Shown here: positions 5,152-12,427 of the stretch, piece by piece
Position numbering within the stretch: position 1 is the stretch's first letter
Layout of the letters: the number at the start of each line of letters is the position of its first letter
Source of the DNA: JAWXCM01 sp034408745
Lineage (GTDB): Bacteria > Acidobacteriota > Terriglobia > Bryobacterales > Bryobacteraceae
DNA: 20,719 bases
Direction: 5' to 3'
Assembly: GCA_034408745.1 (NCBI GenBank)
Contig: JAWXCM010000041.1
Location: 1-20,719 of the forward strand
Translations under genes and position numbers: made by a program
The notes under the pieces: generated by a model
What the model was told of the DNA's origin: nothing
What the model saw: the letters and a program-made list of their open reading frames with translations, nothing else
The model's database searches: none

Positions 5152-7587
5152 TTAACGGATGGTTGTGTTGGCTCGATCGGTCGGAATTAATGTCAGGTCA
5201 TTGGTGAGCAGGAACCCGTCGACAGCGGTGTTCGCCTGACGGGACCGCAGGATCAGCTTGTGCCAGCCGGCCTTCAGAACGAATGCGTTGGAGAGGCGCA
5301 CCCATTGCCAGGTGGGTGATGGCGACATGGCGAGGACAGCCTCAGGGCTTGCGTTGAGGCTGAGGTAGAAGGAAGCGGACTGACTGTCTTTCGCACGTGC
5401 GCGGAACCAGAATGTGAACGTTCCGGCAACGGATGTGTATACGTTATACGTCACGGTGCCCACTTCATTCTTCTCGGCATAGACGTACTTGCGGCCGGAC
5501 ACGGAGGCATCGCTGACGATCGGGAAATAAGCGCGGTTGCCGTTCTCGGCTTCGGTCCAGCCCGTGTACTTCACCGTGGGCGCCGGCGTTGGTGTCGGAG
5601 TTGGTGTCGGGGCTGGCGTTGCCGTTGCCGTGGCGAAGGTCAGGGTACGGTCCTCCGCAGTCTGACTGGCGGCATCGGTGCTGGCCAGTCGTGTGTAGTA
5701 AGTGGTTCCCGCGGTGAGGCCTGTAAGTGTGACGGCATGGCCGGTTGTCAGGGCCGGAATGACCGGGGCCTTCAGGCCGAGCACCGACGTGGTTCCGTAT
5801 TCGACCGTGGTGCTGGTCGGTGTGCTGGTGGTCCAGGTGAGGGTCGCTCCGCTGGTGGTGATGCCGGAGACTGCCGCGCCTGAGATGGTGGGGGCAGACG
5901 GCGGAGGTGGCTTCACTGTGGTGAAGGTGAGGGTCCGATCCTCCGCGGTCTTACTGGCTGCGTCCGTGCTGACCAGGCGTGTGTAGTAAGTGGTTCCGGC
6001 GGTGAGGCCGGTAAGTGTGACGGCATGCCCGGTGGTCAGTGCGGGGATGACGGCGGACCTTTGGCCGAGAGCCGTTGTAGGTCCATACTCGACCGCTGTG
6101 CTGGAGGCGGTGTTGGTGGTCCAGGTGAGGGTCGCGCCGCTGGTGGTGACGCCGGAAACCGCCGGGCCTGTGATGGCGAAGGCCGGAGGAGGTGGCGTGC
6201 TGCCGTCCTTCAGCTTCATTACGATGAAGGCCCCGAATTCCATGTCGGAATGCGTGGGTTTGTAGGGGACGTTGCCGACTGGCTGGGCTACGGCCGTGGA
6301 CGTCATGGGTATGTCGATGGGTGCTCCGGTGAAGACACCCTGCCAGACGCTGGGGCCGTAGAAATTCTGTGCGTCGCGGATCTCGAAGGCGTCGCCCACA
6401 ATAAGGCCAATGCCCGAGAGATCGACCGGCACGGTGGCCAGGCGGGTCCAGTTGAAGATGGCGATGTTGGCCCGGCCGGACTCGTACTTATTCGGCCGCA
6501 CGAACGCTCTGTAAGTGGTCGGGCGCACGCGGCCGAGAACGAAGTTACCCGGGTAAGTGGCGGGTGTCCAGTTCTTCGTGTCGCCGAAGAAGGTGTTGCC
6601 CCTCATGGTGTTCACGGTGCATTTCTGCAGTGCCAGAGCCGTGGCGCCGCCCACCATGTAATTGTTCTCCACGATGAGGTTGGAGCAGCCCGTGCCGTTG
6701 GGCCAGTAGCCGACGTTGTTCTCGCCGTCGGTAGTAACCGACGTTGGGAAGTAAGTGTAGTTATCGCGCAGGACTGGGTTGGCTGCCACGACGTCGCCAC
6801 CAATCAGGATGTTACGGGAGCTGCGGCCACCGAGTTCGCCGCTCTTGAAGATGATGTTGCCTTCGAGTTCGAAGTTGTTCAGGAACGTGCTGGCGCTGCC
6901 GTAGAGCTGGAGGCCGAGTTCGAAGCCGGAGAAGAAGATGTTGTCGTGGAGCAGTTTCCTGCCGGAGGTGTTCTGCATGTAGGCACCGTGACCGTGCGGC
7001 CGGTCGGGCCCAAGCCATCCGTTGTAGTAGCCGAGGTTGCCGTAGAACTCGTTGTCCGATGCCTGTTTCCACGAGGCGACGCCGGTGGACATGTCGTGTA
7101 CGACGTTGTTGACGATCTTAACGTTGGTTCCGGTGACTTCAATGCCGCTGGGTGTGGTGATGTCGGACGGGAAGGAGCCGGAGTAGGAGGTGGTGCGTCT
7201 GGTGAGACTGCTGGCGATCTCAAGGTCGCGAACGATGAGCCAGCTTCCCGTAACGTAGAAGCCGCCGTCGATGACGGCATGCTCGGTGGGCGAGGGACGG
7301 ACGGTGACGGGGTTGCCGGGGGAGCCGCTCAGGGTAATGAAGATGGCACGGCGGCTTGGTGTGACGTACGTTCCGCCGCGCAGGTTGAGTGTGTCGCCGG
7401 GACGGACGACGGCCGACTTACCGATGGCCGTGACCAGGTCCCACGGGGCCTGAATGGTTCCGTTGCCGGTGGGTTTGCCGTCGGGTGCGGCGAAGTACTC
7501 GGCTGCCCTCGACGGGGTTACGGACAGGGCTGCGGCGGCGAGGATTAACAATAATTGCAGGCGACGCTGCGGACGGAGTATGCCCAT
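5152..7587 (-). CDS. Secreted right-handed beta-helix protein with two FN3 modules and a C-terminal binding domain
   Basis: An 811-residue exported modular protein. Residues 1-28 are a signal peptide. Residues about 30-440 form a parallel beta-helix of the pectate lyase/chondroitinase-B type: PGDTLNLRGGTYV near the start is the usual first-coil motif, followed by many short Asn-rich coils (VKIVNNVVHDM, NLIVENNYMVGG). Such folds bind or cleave acidic polysaccharides; I cannot identify catalytic residues, so lyase activity is possible but not shown. Residues about 466-560 and 561-655 are two nearly identical FN3 modules (TSGATLTW ... GLTAGTTYYTRL). A proline-threonine linker (PTPTPTPTPAP, about 660-671) joins a C-terminal domain (about 673-811, opening YTGWTEAENG) with the look of a carbohydrate-binding jelly roll. 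The protein is likely secreted or surface-held and acts on extracellular glycans. It has its own terminator. Confidence 0.85.
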   Translation of the reverse strand: MGILRPQRRLQLLLILAAAALSVTPSRAAEYFAAPDGKPTGNGTIQAPWDLVTAIGKSAVVRPGDTLNLRGGTYVTPSRRAIFITLSGSPGNPVTVRPSPTEHAVIDGGFYVTGSWLIVRDLEIASSLTRRTTSYSGSFPSDITTPSGIEVTGTNVKIVNNVVHDMSTGVASWKQASDNEFYGNLGYYNGWLGPDRPHGHGAYMQNTSGRKLLHDNIFFSGFELGLQLYGSASTFLNNFELEGNIIFKSGELGGRSSRNILIGGDVVAANPVLRDNYTYFPTSVTTDGENNVGYWPNGTGCSNLIVENNYMVGGATALALQKCTVNTMRGNTFFGDTKNWTPATYPGNFVLGRVRPTTYRAFVRPNKYESGRANIAIFNWTRLATVPVDLSGIGLIVGDAFEIRDAQNFYGPSVWQGVFTGAPIDIPMTSTAVAQPVGNVPYKPTHSDMEFGAFIVMKLKDGSTPPPPAFAITGPAVSGVTTSGATLTWTTNTASSTAVEYGPTTALGQRSAVIPALTTGHAVTLTGLTAGTTYYTRLVSTDAASKTAEDRTLTFTTVKPPPPSAPTISGAAVSGITTSGATLTWTTSTPTSTTVEYGTTSVLGLKAPVIPALTTGHAVTLTGLTAGTTYYTRLASTDAASQTAEDRTLTFATATATPAPTPTPTPTPAPTVKYTGWTEAENGNRAYFPIVSDASVSGRKYVYAEKNEVGTVTYNVYTSVAGTFTFWFRARAKDSQSASFYLSLNASPEAVLAMSPSPTWQWVRLSNAFVLKAGWHKLILRSRQANTAVDGFLLTNDLTLIPTDRANTTIR
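5625..6192 (-). repeat. Tandem duplication encoding the two FN3 modules
   Basis: Two in-frame units of about 285 bp (about 5908-6192 and 5625-5907) encode FN3 modules that share runs such as IPALTTGHAVTLTGLTAGTT exactly. The DNA is also close to identical over the second half of each unit (5696-5760 against 5988-6052), which indicates a recent duplication or gene conversion within the gene. Confidence 0.8.
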
Positions 7588-7758
7588 GGTTATGCCTGTT
7601 TTATCGACGGGAATGCGGGGCGTCAGCAGGTAATGCCCGCCAAGTACCCGGGCGGCACTGCTGTTGGGGGCGGCGGATTGCCCGCGTGGGTGGGGGTCAA
7701 GTGTCGGAAGCCGGCTTGTGCCGGGTTACCTGAGACGTCAGCAACGACACGGGACGGT

Positions 7759-8559
7759 CTATTCTGTCGGGAGTTCCTGCTGGAGATGTTGCGGCAGCGG
7801 CCGCCGCGTGTGGAAGTACTTCTTGTAGGCGGCGATCCAGTTGACTGCGATCTCGTGCTGCGCCGTTGCCAGGTCAAGCTGGCCACTACACACCATCTCC
7901 CGCAGCCGCGTTTCCAATGCGTCCTTGACGTACGCATTCCAGCGAGAGCCGGTATAGGGTTGTGGCCAGAGATTGCGGATGTCATCCGAGCCGCCCAATG
8001 CCGGTGTAATCAGGTAGTCGACCTCAAAGGCTCGCCGTTCTGCGTTCGGCATACCATACTGGGCAAACACCTGCCGTTGCACCGCCGGCATTACGTCGGC
8101 ATTCCCGCTGAAGGCCACCGCGCACACATCCGCCGCCGCCACGGTACGAACTGCGCCCGGAGTCAGATCAATCCGCGGGATGGCGACAGGTTCACTGACA
8201 TCGGGCTCCGGCCACAGGGCAACCAGCAACACTCCGATTACCGCACCCAGGGCGAGTACGCGAACATGCCGGCTGACGCTCAACCGCGCGGCCGAGCGCT
8301 GCCTTTCGGCAGCCAACTCCCGGAGCCGGGCTTTTAATAATGCGCGCGGACCTTCGGGAGGGGGCAGCGCCGGCCGATCGATCTGCCTGTGCATTCGGGT
8401 CACGGCGGCGATGGCGCCGTCGAGTTCGCGCATGCGCAACCGGCATGACCCGCATGCAGCCAGATGATCGCGGATACCCTTCTCCTGCGATCCGCGGGTT
8501 TCCCCGTCCGCGAACAGCAGCAGTGTTTCGTCGGTGAGATGAGTGTCGTGATTCCCCAT
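7759..8559 (-). CDS. Transmembrane anti-sigma factor with HNH-like outer domain
   Basis: A 266-residue single-pass membrane protein. The N-terminal cytoplasmic part (1-60) has the zinc anti-sigma motif HLAACGSC (His32, Cys36, Cys39) that holds ECF sigma factors inactive. Residues about 100-116 (VLALGAVIGVLLVALW) are the only membrane helix. The outer part (about 130-255) opens LTPGAVRTV and contains EVDYLITPALGGSDDIRNLW, then WNAYVKDALETRLREMVCSG and IAAYKKYFHT. This matches, from memory, a widespread domain related to HNH nucleases whose core is usually D-H-x-x-x-x-x-L-G-G-x-x-x-x-x-N-L-W-P. Here the His is Tyr182, so it is more likely a sensor or binding module than a nuclease. The ATG at 8559 overlaps the sigma gene's TGA by one base (TGATG), so the two are translationally coupled; a GTG at 8562 is an alternative start. 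Confidence 0.85.
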   Translation of the reverse strand: MGNHDTHLTDETLLLFADGETRGSQEKGIRDHLAACGSCRLRMRELDGAIAAVTRMHRQIDRPALPPPEGPRALLKARLRELAAERQRSAARLSVSRHVRVLALGAVIGVLLVALWPEPDVSEPVAIPRIDLTPGAVRTVAAADVCAVAFSGNADVMPAVQRQVFAQYGMPNAERRAFEVDYLITPALGGSDDIRNLWPQPYTGSRWNAYVKDALETRLREMVCSGQLDLATAQHEIAVNWIAAYKKYFHTRRPLPQHLQQELPTE

Positions 8560-9182
8560 CACCCAAGCCTTTCATCGGCTGTCGACAATCGCGACAGCGA
8601 CCTTGCCAGAGAGTTCGCCACACTCCCTAATGAAATGCCCAGAACGTCGGCGATTTCGCGATACCGAAAGCCTTCGGCGCGCAAATACAGGCACTGGCGG
8701 TCCAGCGGTGGCAAGGCATCGACGACAGAACGAAGGCGGCCCCGCCGCTGGCGGAAAGCAAACTGGTCTTCGGGGTTCGGCTGCGGGTCGGCAACCAGGC
8801 TGGATATGCCCTCGGCACCGGGTGTCATCAGCTCAACTGCGGTTCGCGAAATGGCGCTCCTGCGTTTCAACGACAAATTGTGCGTCACGCGGAACAGCCA
8901 GCCGGACCATCCGTTTTGAGAGTGGCCGTCCTGAGATTGGCCGTCTCGACACTTGCCGCTGGAGAGATGTTGGTAGAGCGCGAGAAATACGTCCTGTACC
9001 ACCTCTTCCGCGTCTGGTATGGGAAGGCCAAAGCTGAGGGCATATCGCAGGATCCGGACGCGCATTCGATCAAACAGCCCGACGACCTCGATTTCGAGTT
9101 CCGTGCATCGCGATGAGTCTGTCTCTTCGCCGGACAGACGGCCCGGCAGCGGAATTGCGGGAGTTGGAAAAGGCTCAGCCAT
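8559..9182 (-). CDS. ECF-type RNA polymerase sigma factor
   Basis: A 207-residue two-domain sigma-70 family protein. The sigma2 region (about 33-75) includes RILRYALSFGLPIPDAEEVV and QDVFLALYQHL, the core-binding and -10 recognition helices. The sigma4 region (about 145-200) includes LPPLDRQCLYLRAEGFRYRE and the helix-turn-helix IADVLGISLGSVANSLARSL, which contacts -35 elements. Between them is an unusual Gly/Ser/Gln/Asp-rich insert (DGQSQDGHSQNG) encoded by a 15-bp repeat. Start ATG 9182 lacks a strong ribosome binding site. It is the first gene of a two-gene operon with its anti-sigma factor and diverges from the TonB receptor at 9297, a plausible target. Confidence 0.88.
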   Translation of the reverse strand: MAEPFPTPAIPLPGRLSGEETDSSRCTELEIEVVGLFDRMRVRILRYALSFGLPIPDAEEVVQDVFLALYQHLSSGKCRDGQSQDGHSQNGWSGWLFRVTHNLSLKRRSAISRTAVELMTPGAEGISSLVADPQPNPEDQFAFRQRRGRLRSVVDALPPLDRQCLYLRAEGFRYREIADVLGISLGSVANSLARSLSRLSTADERLG

Positions 9183-9296
9183 GACGCCGGTTACTGACCG
9201 ATTGTAGTCACTCCCGCCGACGCGGCACCTGGAGATTATTTCGAGCCGGATTAAAAAAACCTGAACATGCCGGGCCGACGCGGAATATGTATCTAT

Positions 9297-12053
9297 ATGA
9301 CGACCTCTCGCGGCTCGGTCCGCCGGGCTTCCGGGGTAGTGTGGTGCCTGCTGGTGGCCGGGTTTTTGGCCTTGCAGCCCGCTGAGGCACAGCACCCGGT
9401 GGGTCAGGTCCGAATAGAAGTCAAAGACCCTTCCGGAGCGGTCGTGGTCGCGGCGGGCAAGCTCGAGAATCTGTCCGCTGGAACCGTGCAACGGTTTGCC
9501 ACGGATGCGGAAGGAATCTACTCGTTCACTGGGCTGCTGCCCGGCCGCTATCGGCTTGCGGTGACCGCAACCGGCTTCGCTACCCGGACAACCACACTCG
9601 ATGTCCAGTCGGAGGCTCCCATGACGCGGACCATCAACCTCAGTCTGGGCGCTCAGACGGCTCAGGTGGACGTCGTCGGTACAACGCCGCTCCCCGGAAG
9701 TAACCTCTCCGCCCTGGAGACGCCTCTGCCGGTGAAGGCGGGCAACAGCCGCGATATTGAGAACAGCGGCGCCCTGAATCTGTCCGACTTCCTGAACAAA
9801 CGGCTTACCGGCGTGTACCTGAACGAGGTTCAGGGAAACCCGTTTCAGCCCGATCTGAATTATCGCGGCTATACGGCTTCGCCACTGCTGGGCACCCCGC
9901 AAGGCCTTTCCATCTACATGGACGGGGTGCGGCTGAACCAGCCGTTTGGAGACGTGGTGAGTTGGGACCTGATTCCGAAATTCGCGGTCGCGGAAGTGTC
10001 TCTGATTCCCGGCTCGAATCCGTTGTTTGGGTTGAATACACTGGGCGGAGCGCTGTCTTTGGAAACTAAAGACGGGCGCGGCCGTGACCATAGTGAAATC
10101 ACCTTCACAGGCGGAAGTTATGGCCGCAAAATCGGGGAACTCGAACATGGCGGCTCGAATGCCAGGGGGCTGAGTTGGTACGCCGCCACCAATCTGCTTT
10201 TTGAGGATGGATGGAGGGACCACTCGCCGTCCAACGTGCGCCAGTTTTTCGTCCGGCTGGGTTGGCAGAACTCCAACACCAGCGTCGGGTTGACGGGCTT
10301 TTATGCCAACAATTCCCTGATCGGAAATGGTTTACAGGAGCAGCGGCTTCTGTGGGCAGACTACAACTCCGTTTATACGATTCCGGACAAGACCGCAAAC
10401 CTGACGCCATCCTTCAATTTGATGGCACGGCATCGAATCGGCAAAGTGCAGCTTTCCGGCAACGTTTATCAGCGGTACATTCGCACAAACACTCTGAACG
10501 GCGATCTCAATGACGATTCGCTCGACCAGTCGGTCTACCAGCCGAGTGCTGCCGAGCGCGCCGCCCTGACCGCGGCTGGCTACACGGGATTTCCAACTGC
10601 TGGCGAAGCCGCCGCCAACGCTCCTTTTCCGAAATGGCGCTGCATCGCTCAGGGGCTGTTGCGGGACGAGCCGGCGGAGAAGTGCAACGGGCTGCTCAAC
10701 CGGTCCCACATCGACCAGCACAATGGTGGGTTTTCCATGCAGGGTACGTGGTTTGAGACAACCGGCTTGTGGCGCAATCAGTTTACGGCCGGCGCTGCAT
10801 TCGACCACAGTTCGGTTGGTTTCCAGCAACTGAGCGAACTCGGATATCTCAATCGCGACCGGAGCGTAACCGGGGTCGGGGCATTCGGCGACGGGGTTAC
10901 CGGGGGCGACGTGGACGGCGAACCATTCGACACGCGCGTGAACATTGATGGCCGTATCAAAACCGGCAGTTTCTACGGGACGGACACGGTATCGGCAAGG
11001 AACTGGAATTTCACATTTTCCGGCCGGTACAACCACACGGCGGTAGATAATCGCGACCGCATCCGGCCTGCCGGAGAGGAGTCCCTGACCGCGAAGCATA
11101 CATTCTCACGGTTCAACCCGGCGGCAGGCGTGACCTACAGCCCCACCGGCGCTCTGAATCTGTATTTCAGCTACAGCGAGGGCAGCCGAGCGCCTACCAG
11201 CGTGGAGCTCGGCTGCGCAAACCCCAGCGTGCCTTGCAAACTGCCAAACGCGATGGCGGGTGACCCGCCGCTGCTACAGGTAGTAGCCCGGACGTTCGAG
11301 GCCGGCGTACGCAGCGGCCCCGAATCCAGAGTCGTCTGGAGTGCAGGGTGGTTCCGGGCGCAGAATTCCAGTGACATCCTGTTCGTTTCCGCTACGGCGT
11401 CCGGCTACGGGTATTTCAGAAATTTCGGCAGGACGAGGAGGCAAGGTCTGGAAACAGATATACGCAGCCAGATCGGCCGCGTCAGTGCCGGAGGGGGCTA
11501 CACCTTCCTTGACGCTACTTACCAGAGCGCGGAAAGCGTGAATGGGGCAGGGAACAGCACCAATACCCGCGCACTGACCGGAGCACGTGGGCTGGAGGGC
11601 GAAATCCGGATCAGTCCAGGCAATCGCATCCCGCTGACGCCGCGCCACCTGCTGAAGGCGTACGCCGATATTCGCGTCACGAAGAAACTCAACGTGGACA
11701 TCAACTTCATTGCTGTTTCCAGCTCCCTGGCCCGCGGCAATGAGAACAACCGGCATCAGCCGGACGGAGTGTACTACGTCGGCCCCGGGCGCAGCGGTGG
11801 CTACAGCGTCATCAGTCCCGCAGCACGGTATCGGGTAAACAAATACGTGGAAGTGTTCGCCCAGGTCAACAACCTGCTGAACCATCGCTATTACACCGCT
11901 GCCCAGCTTGGCGCCACGGGAATCACGCCGCAAGGGTCCTTTCTCGCGCGTCCTTTTCCGGCCGTGAGTGGTGAGTTTCCACTGGTCAACTCGACGTTCC
12001 TGGCTCCGGGTGCTCCCATCGGAGCCTGGGGCGGACTACGGCTCAGCTTCTGA
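9297..12053 (+). CDS. TonB-dependent outer-membrane receptor
   Basis: About 918 residues from ATG 9297; ATG 9267 would add ten residues. I prefer 9297 because the signal peptide (ending GFLALQPAEAQ) then has normal length, although neither start has a good ribosome binding site. Domains: a carboxypeptidase-regulatory-like beta sandwich (about 35-115: VEVKDPSG-type opening, AEGIYSFTGLLPGRYRLAV), a plug (about 140-250: SDFLNKRLTGVYLNEVQGNP and GLSIYMDGVRLNQPFGDVVS), then a 22-strand barrel ending in the outer-membrane signature GGLRLSF with terminal Phe. Two Cys pairs lie in predicted extracellular loops (RCIAQ...EKCNG and GCANPSVPC). The substrate is unknown; plug and barrel are intact. It has no FecA-type signalling domain, so any control by the adjacent divergent sigma/anti-sigma pair would be by promoter, not by direct contact. 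Confidence 0.9.
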   Translation: MTTSRGSVRRASGVVWCLLVAGFLALQPAEAQHPVGQVRIEVKDPSGAVVVAAGKLENLSAGTVQRFATDAEGIYSFTGLLPGRYRLAVTATGFATRTTTLDVQSEAPMTRTINLSLGAQTAQVDVVGTTPLPGSNLSALETPLPVKAGNSRDIENSGALNLSDFLNKRLTGVYLNEVQGNPFQPDLNYRGYTASPLLGTPQGLSIYMDGVRLNQPFGDVVSWDLIPKFAVAEVSLIPGSNPLFGLNTLGGALSLETKDGRGRDHSEITFTGGSYGRKIGELEHGGSNARGLSWYAATNLLFEDGWRDHSPSNVRQFFVRLGWQNSNTSVGLTGFYANNSLIGNGLQEQRLLWADYNSVYTIPDKTANLTPSFNLMARHRIGKVQLSGNVYQRYIRTNTLNGDLNDDSLDQSVYQPSAAERAALTAAGYTGFPTAGEAAANAPFPKWRCIAQGLLRDEPAEKCNGLLNRSHIDQHNGGFSMQGTWFETTGLWRNQFTAGAAFDHSSVGFQQLSELGYLNRDRSVTGVGAFGDGVTGGDVDGEPFDTRVNIDGRIKTGSFYGTDTVSARNWNFTFSGRYNHTAVDNRDRIRPAGEESLTAKHTFSRFNPAAGVTYSPTGALNLYFSYSEGSRAPTSVELGCANPSVPCKLPNAMAGDPPLLQVVARTFEAGVRSGPESRVVWSAGWFRAQNSSDILFVSATASGYGYFRNFGRTRRQGLETDIRSQIGRVSAGGGYTFLDATYQSAESVNGAGNSTNTRALTGARGLEGEIRISPGNRIPLTPRHLLKAYADIRVTKKLNVDINFIAVSSSLARGNENNRHQPDGVYYVGPGRSGGYSVISPAARYRVNKYVEVFAQVNNLLNHRYYTAAQLGATGITPQGSFLARPFPAVSGEFPLVNSTFLAPGAPIGAWGGLRLSF

Positions 12054-12088
12054 CATCGACGCGCGCAGAGGGGCGAACGCAATTTGGG

Positions 12089-12180
12089 CTATTCTTTTTT
12101 CGCTCGATTCGCGTGGCGCCCGGTACCGTCTCCCTGATCGACAATTCCGCCGGCGGGGTTCAGTTGGTCGAGTACCGCCT
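12089..12180 (-). pseudogene. 3' end of a deleted sulfatase gene
   Basis: On the minus strand this stretch encodes AVLDQLNPAGGIVDQGDGTG, RHANRAKKE and a TAG stop, identical at the protein level to the C-terminus of the intact sulfatase at 18471-19778. The DNA repeat spans 12085-12180 against 18467-18562 with no gaps and four differences in 96 bases. All the differences inside codons are synonymous, so this was once a functional paralogue that diverged under selection before most of it was lost. At 12180 the match stops abruptly and the next sequence belongs to a different gene on the opposite strand. Confidence 0.85.
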
Positions 12181-12308
12181 TCGCCGCGCCAGGCCGGCTG
12201 ATGGCCCAAACAGCTCCGGAAGTTGCCCGTGCGCTACTGGAAGATGATGTGGACGCTGTTCTCCTCACACCAGTGTGACCGATGTGCTATCAGTCGGTCG
12301 GACTGATA
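12180..12308 (+). pseudogene. Fragment of a GrdB-like selenoprotein with in-frame TGA (Sec)
   Basis: The plus frame reads FAAPGRLMAQTAPEVARALL, EDDVDAVLLTPV, then TGA (12276-12278), then PMCYQSVGLI. Without readthrough the ORF from ATG 12201 would be only 25 residues. The pattern A-P-G-R-L-x(4)-A-P-x-V-A ... D-A-V-L-L-x-P-V-(U/C)-P-x-C-x-Q-S/T-V matches, from memory, the conserved centre of the glycine/sarcosine/betaine reductase selenoprotein B-like family, in which some members have Cys and others Sec before P-x-C. The TGA sits exactly at that redox position and a SECIS-like hairpin follows. The real gene is about 160-200 codons; here both ends are missing, the left end cut at the sulfatase remnant and the right end diverging after VGLI. 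The fragment is surely non-functional, but it shows that a selenocysteine gene once stood here. Confidence 0.6.
12288..12308 (+). promoter_or_regulatory. Bacterial SECIS-like hairpin
   Basis: A perfect 8-bp stem, TATCAGTC paired with GACTGATA, carries the five-base loop GGTCG (12296-12300). It begins nine bases after the TGA at 12276-12278, so the loop starts 17 bases past the UGA. Known bacterial SECIS elements place a small apical loop with G in its first two positions about 16-37 nt after UGA, and the E. coli fdhF loop contains GGUC. Position, loop and stem all fit SelB recognition. Confidence 0.55.
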
Positions 12309-12324
12309 TCCCCTGGGAGCCGCA

Positions 12325-12355
12325 CAGGACGCCGCGCTCCAAACGCGGCGTCCTG
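12325..12355. other. Strong hairpin between convergent genes
   Basis: A perfect 12-bp inverted repeat (CAGGACGCCGCG at 12325-12336 and its complement at 12344-12355) has a 7-nt loop. It lies between the TonB receptor (+) and the mini anti-sigma gene (-) and could stop transcription from both sides, but it has no T-run on either strand, so I do not call it an intrinsic terminator. The rest of 12309-12427 holds no gene I recognise. Confidence 0.4.
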
Positions 12356-12427
12356 GCGATGTTGGCGCTGCTGAGGGAGCCGGTACCGCCTTCCATTCTG
12401 TGGCAGTTTTTGGCGGGCGGTTGATTC

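Noticed and set aside
6025..7548. 507-codon open frame on the plus strand
   Set aside because: Antisense to the beta-helix gene, whose signal peptide, FN3 modules and linker prove the minus strand is coding.
7588..7758. Riboswitch or sigma-54 promoter upstream of the beta-helix gene
   Set aside because: I looked for c-di-GMP, cobalamin and other aptamer cores and for GG-N10-GC; spacing and conserved bases do not fit.
9183..10223. Long N-terminal extension of the first sigma factor ORF
   Set aside because: The extra residues are antisense to the TonB receptor; the sigma factor starts at ATG 9182.
12265..12278. TCACACcaGTGTGA as a CRP/FNR-type operator
   Set aside because: The half-sites are in the wrong order and spacing for TGTGA-N6-TCACA, and the bases are explained by the coding sequence of the selenoprotein fragment.
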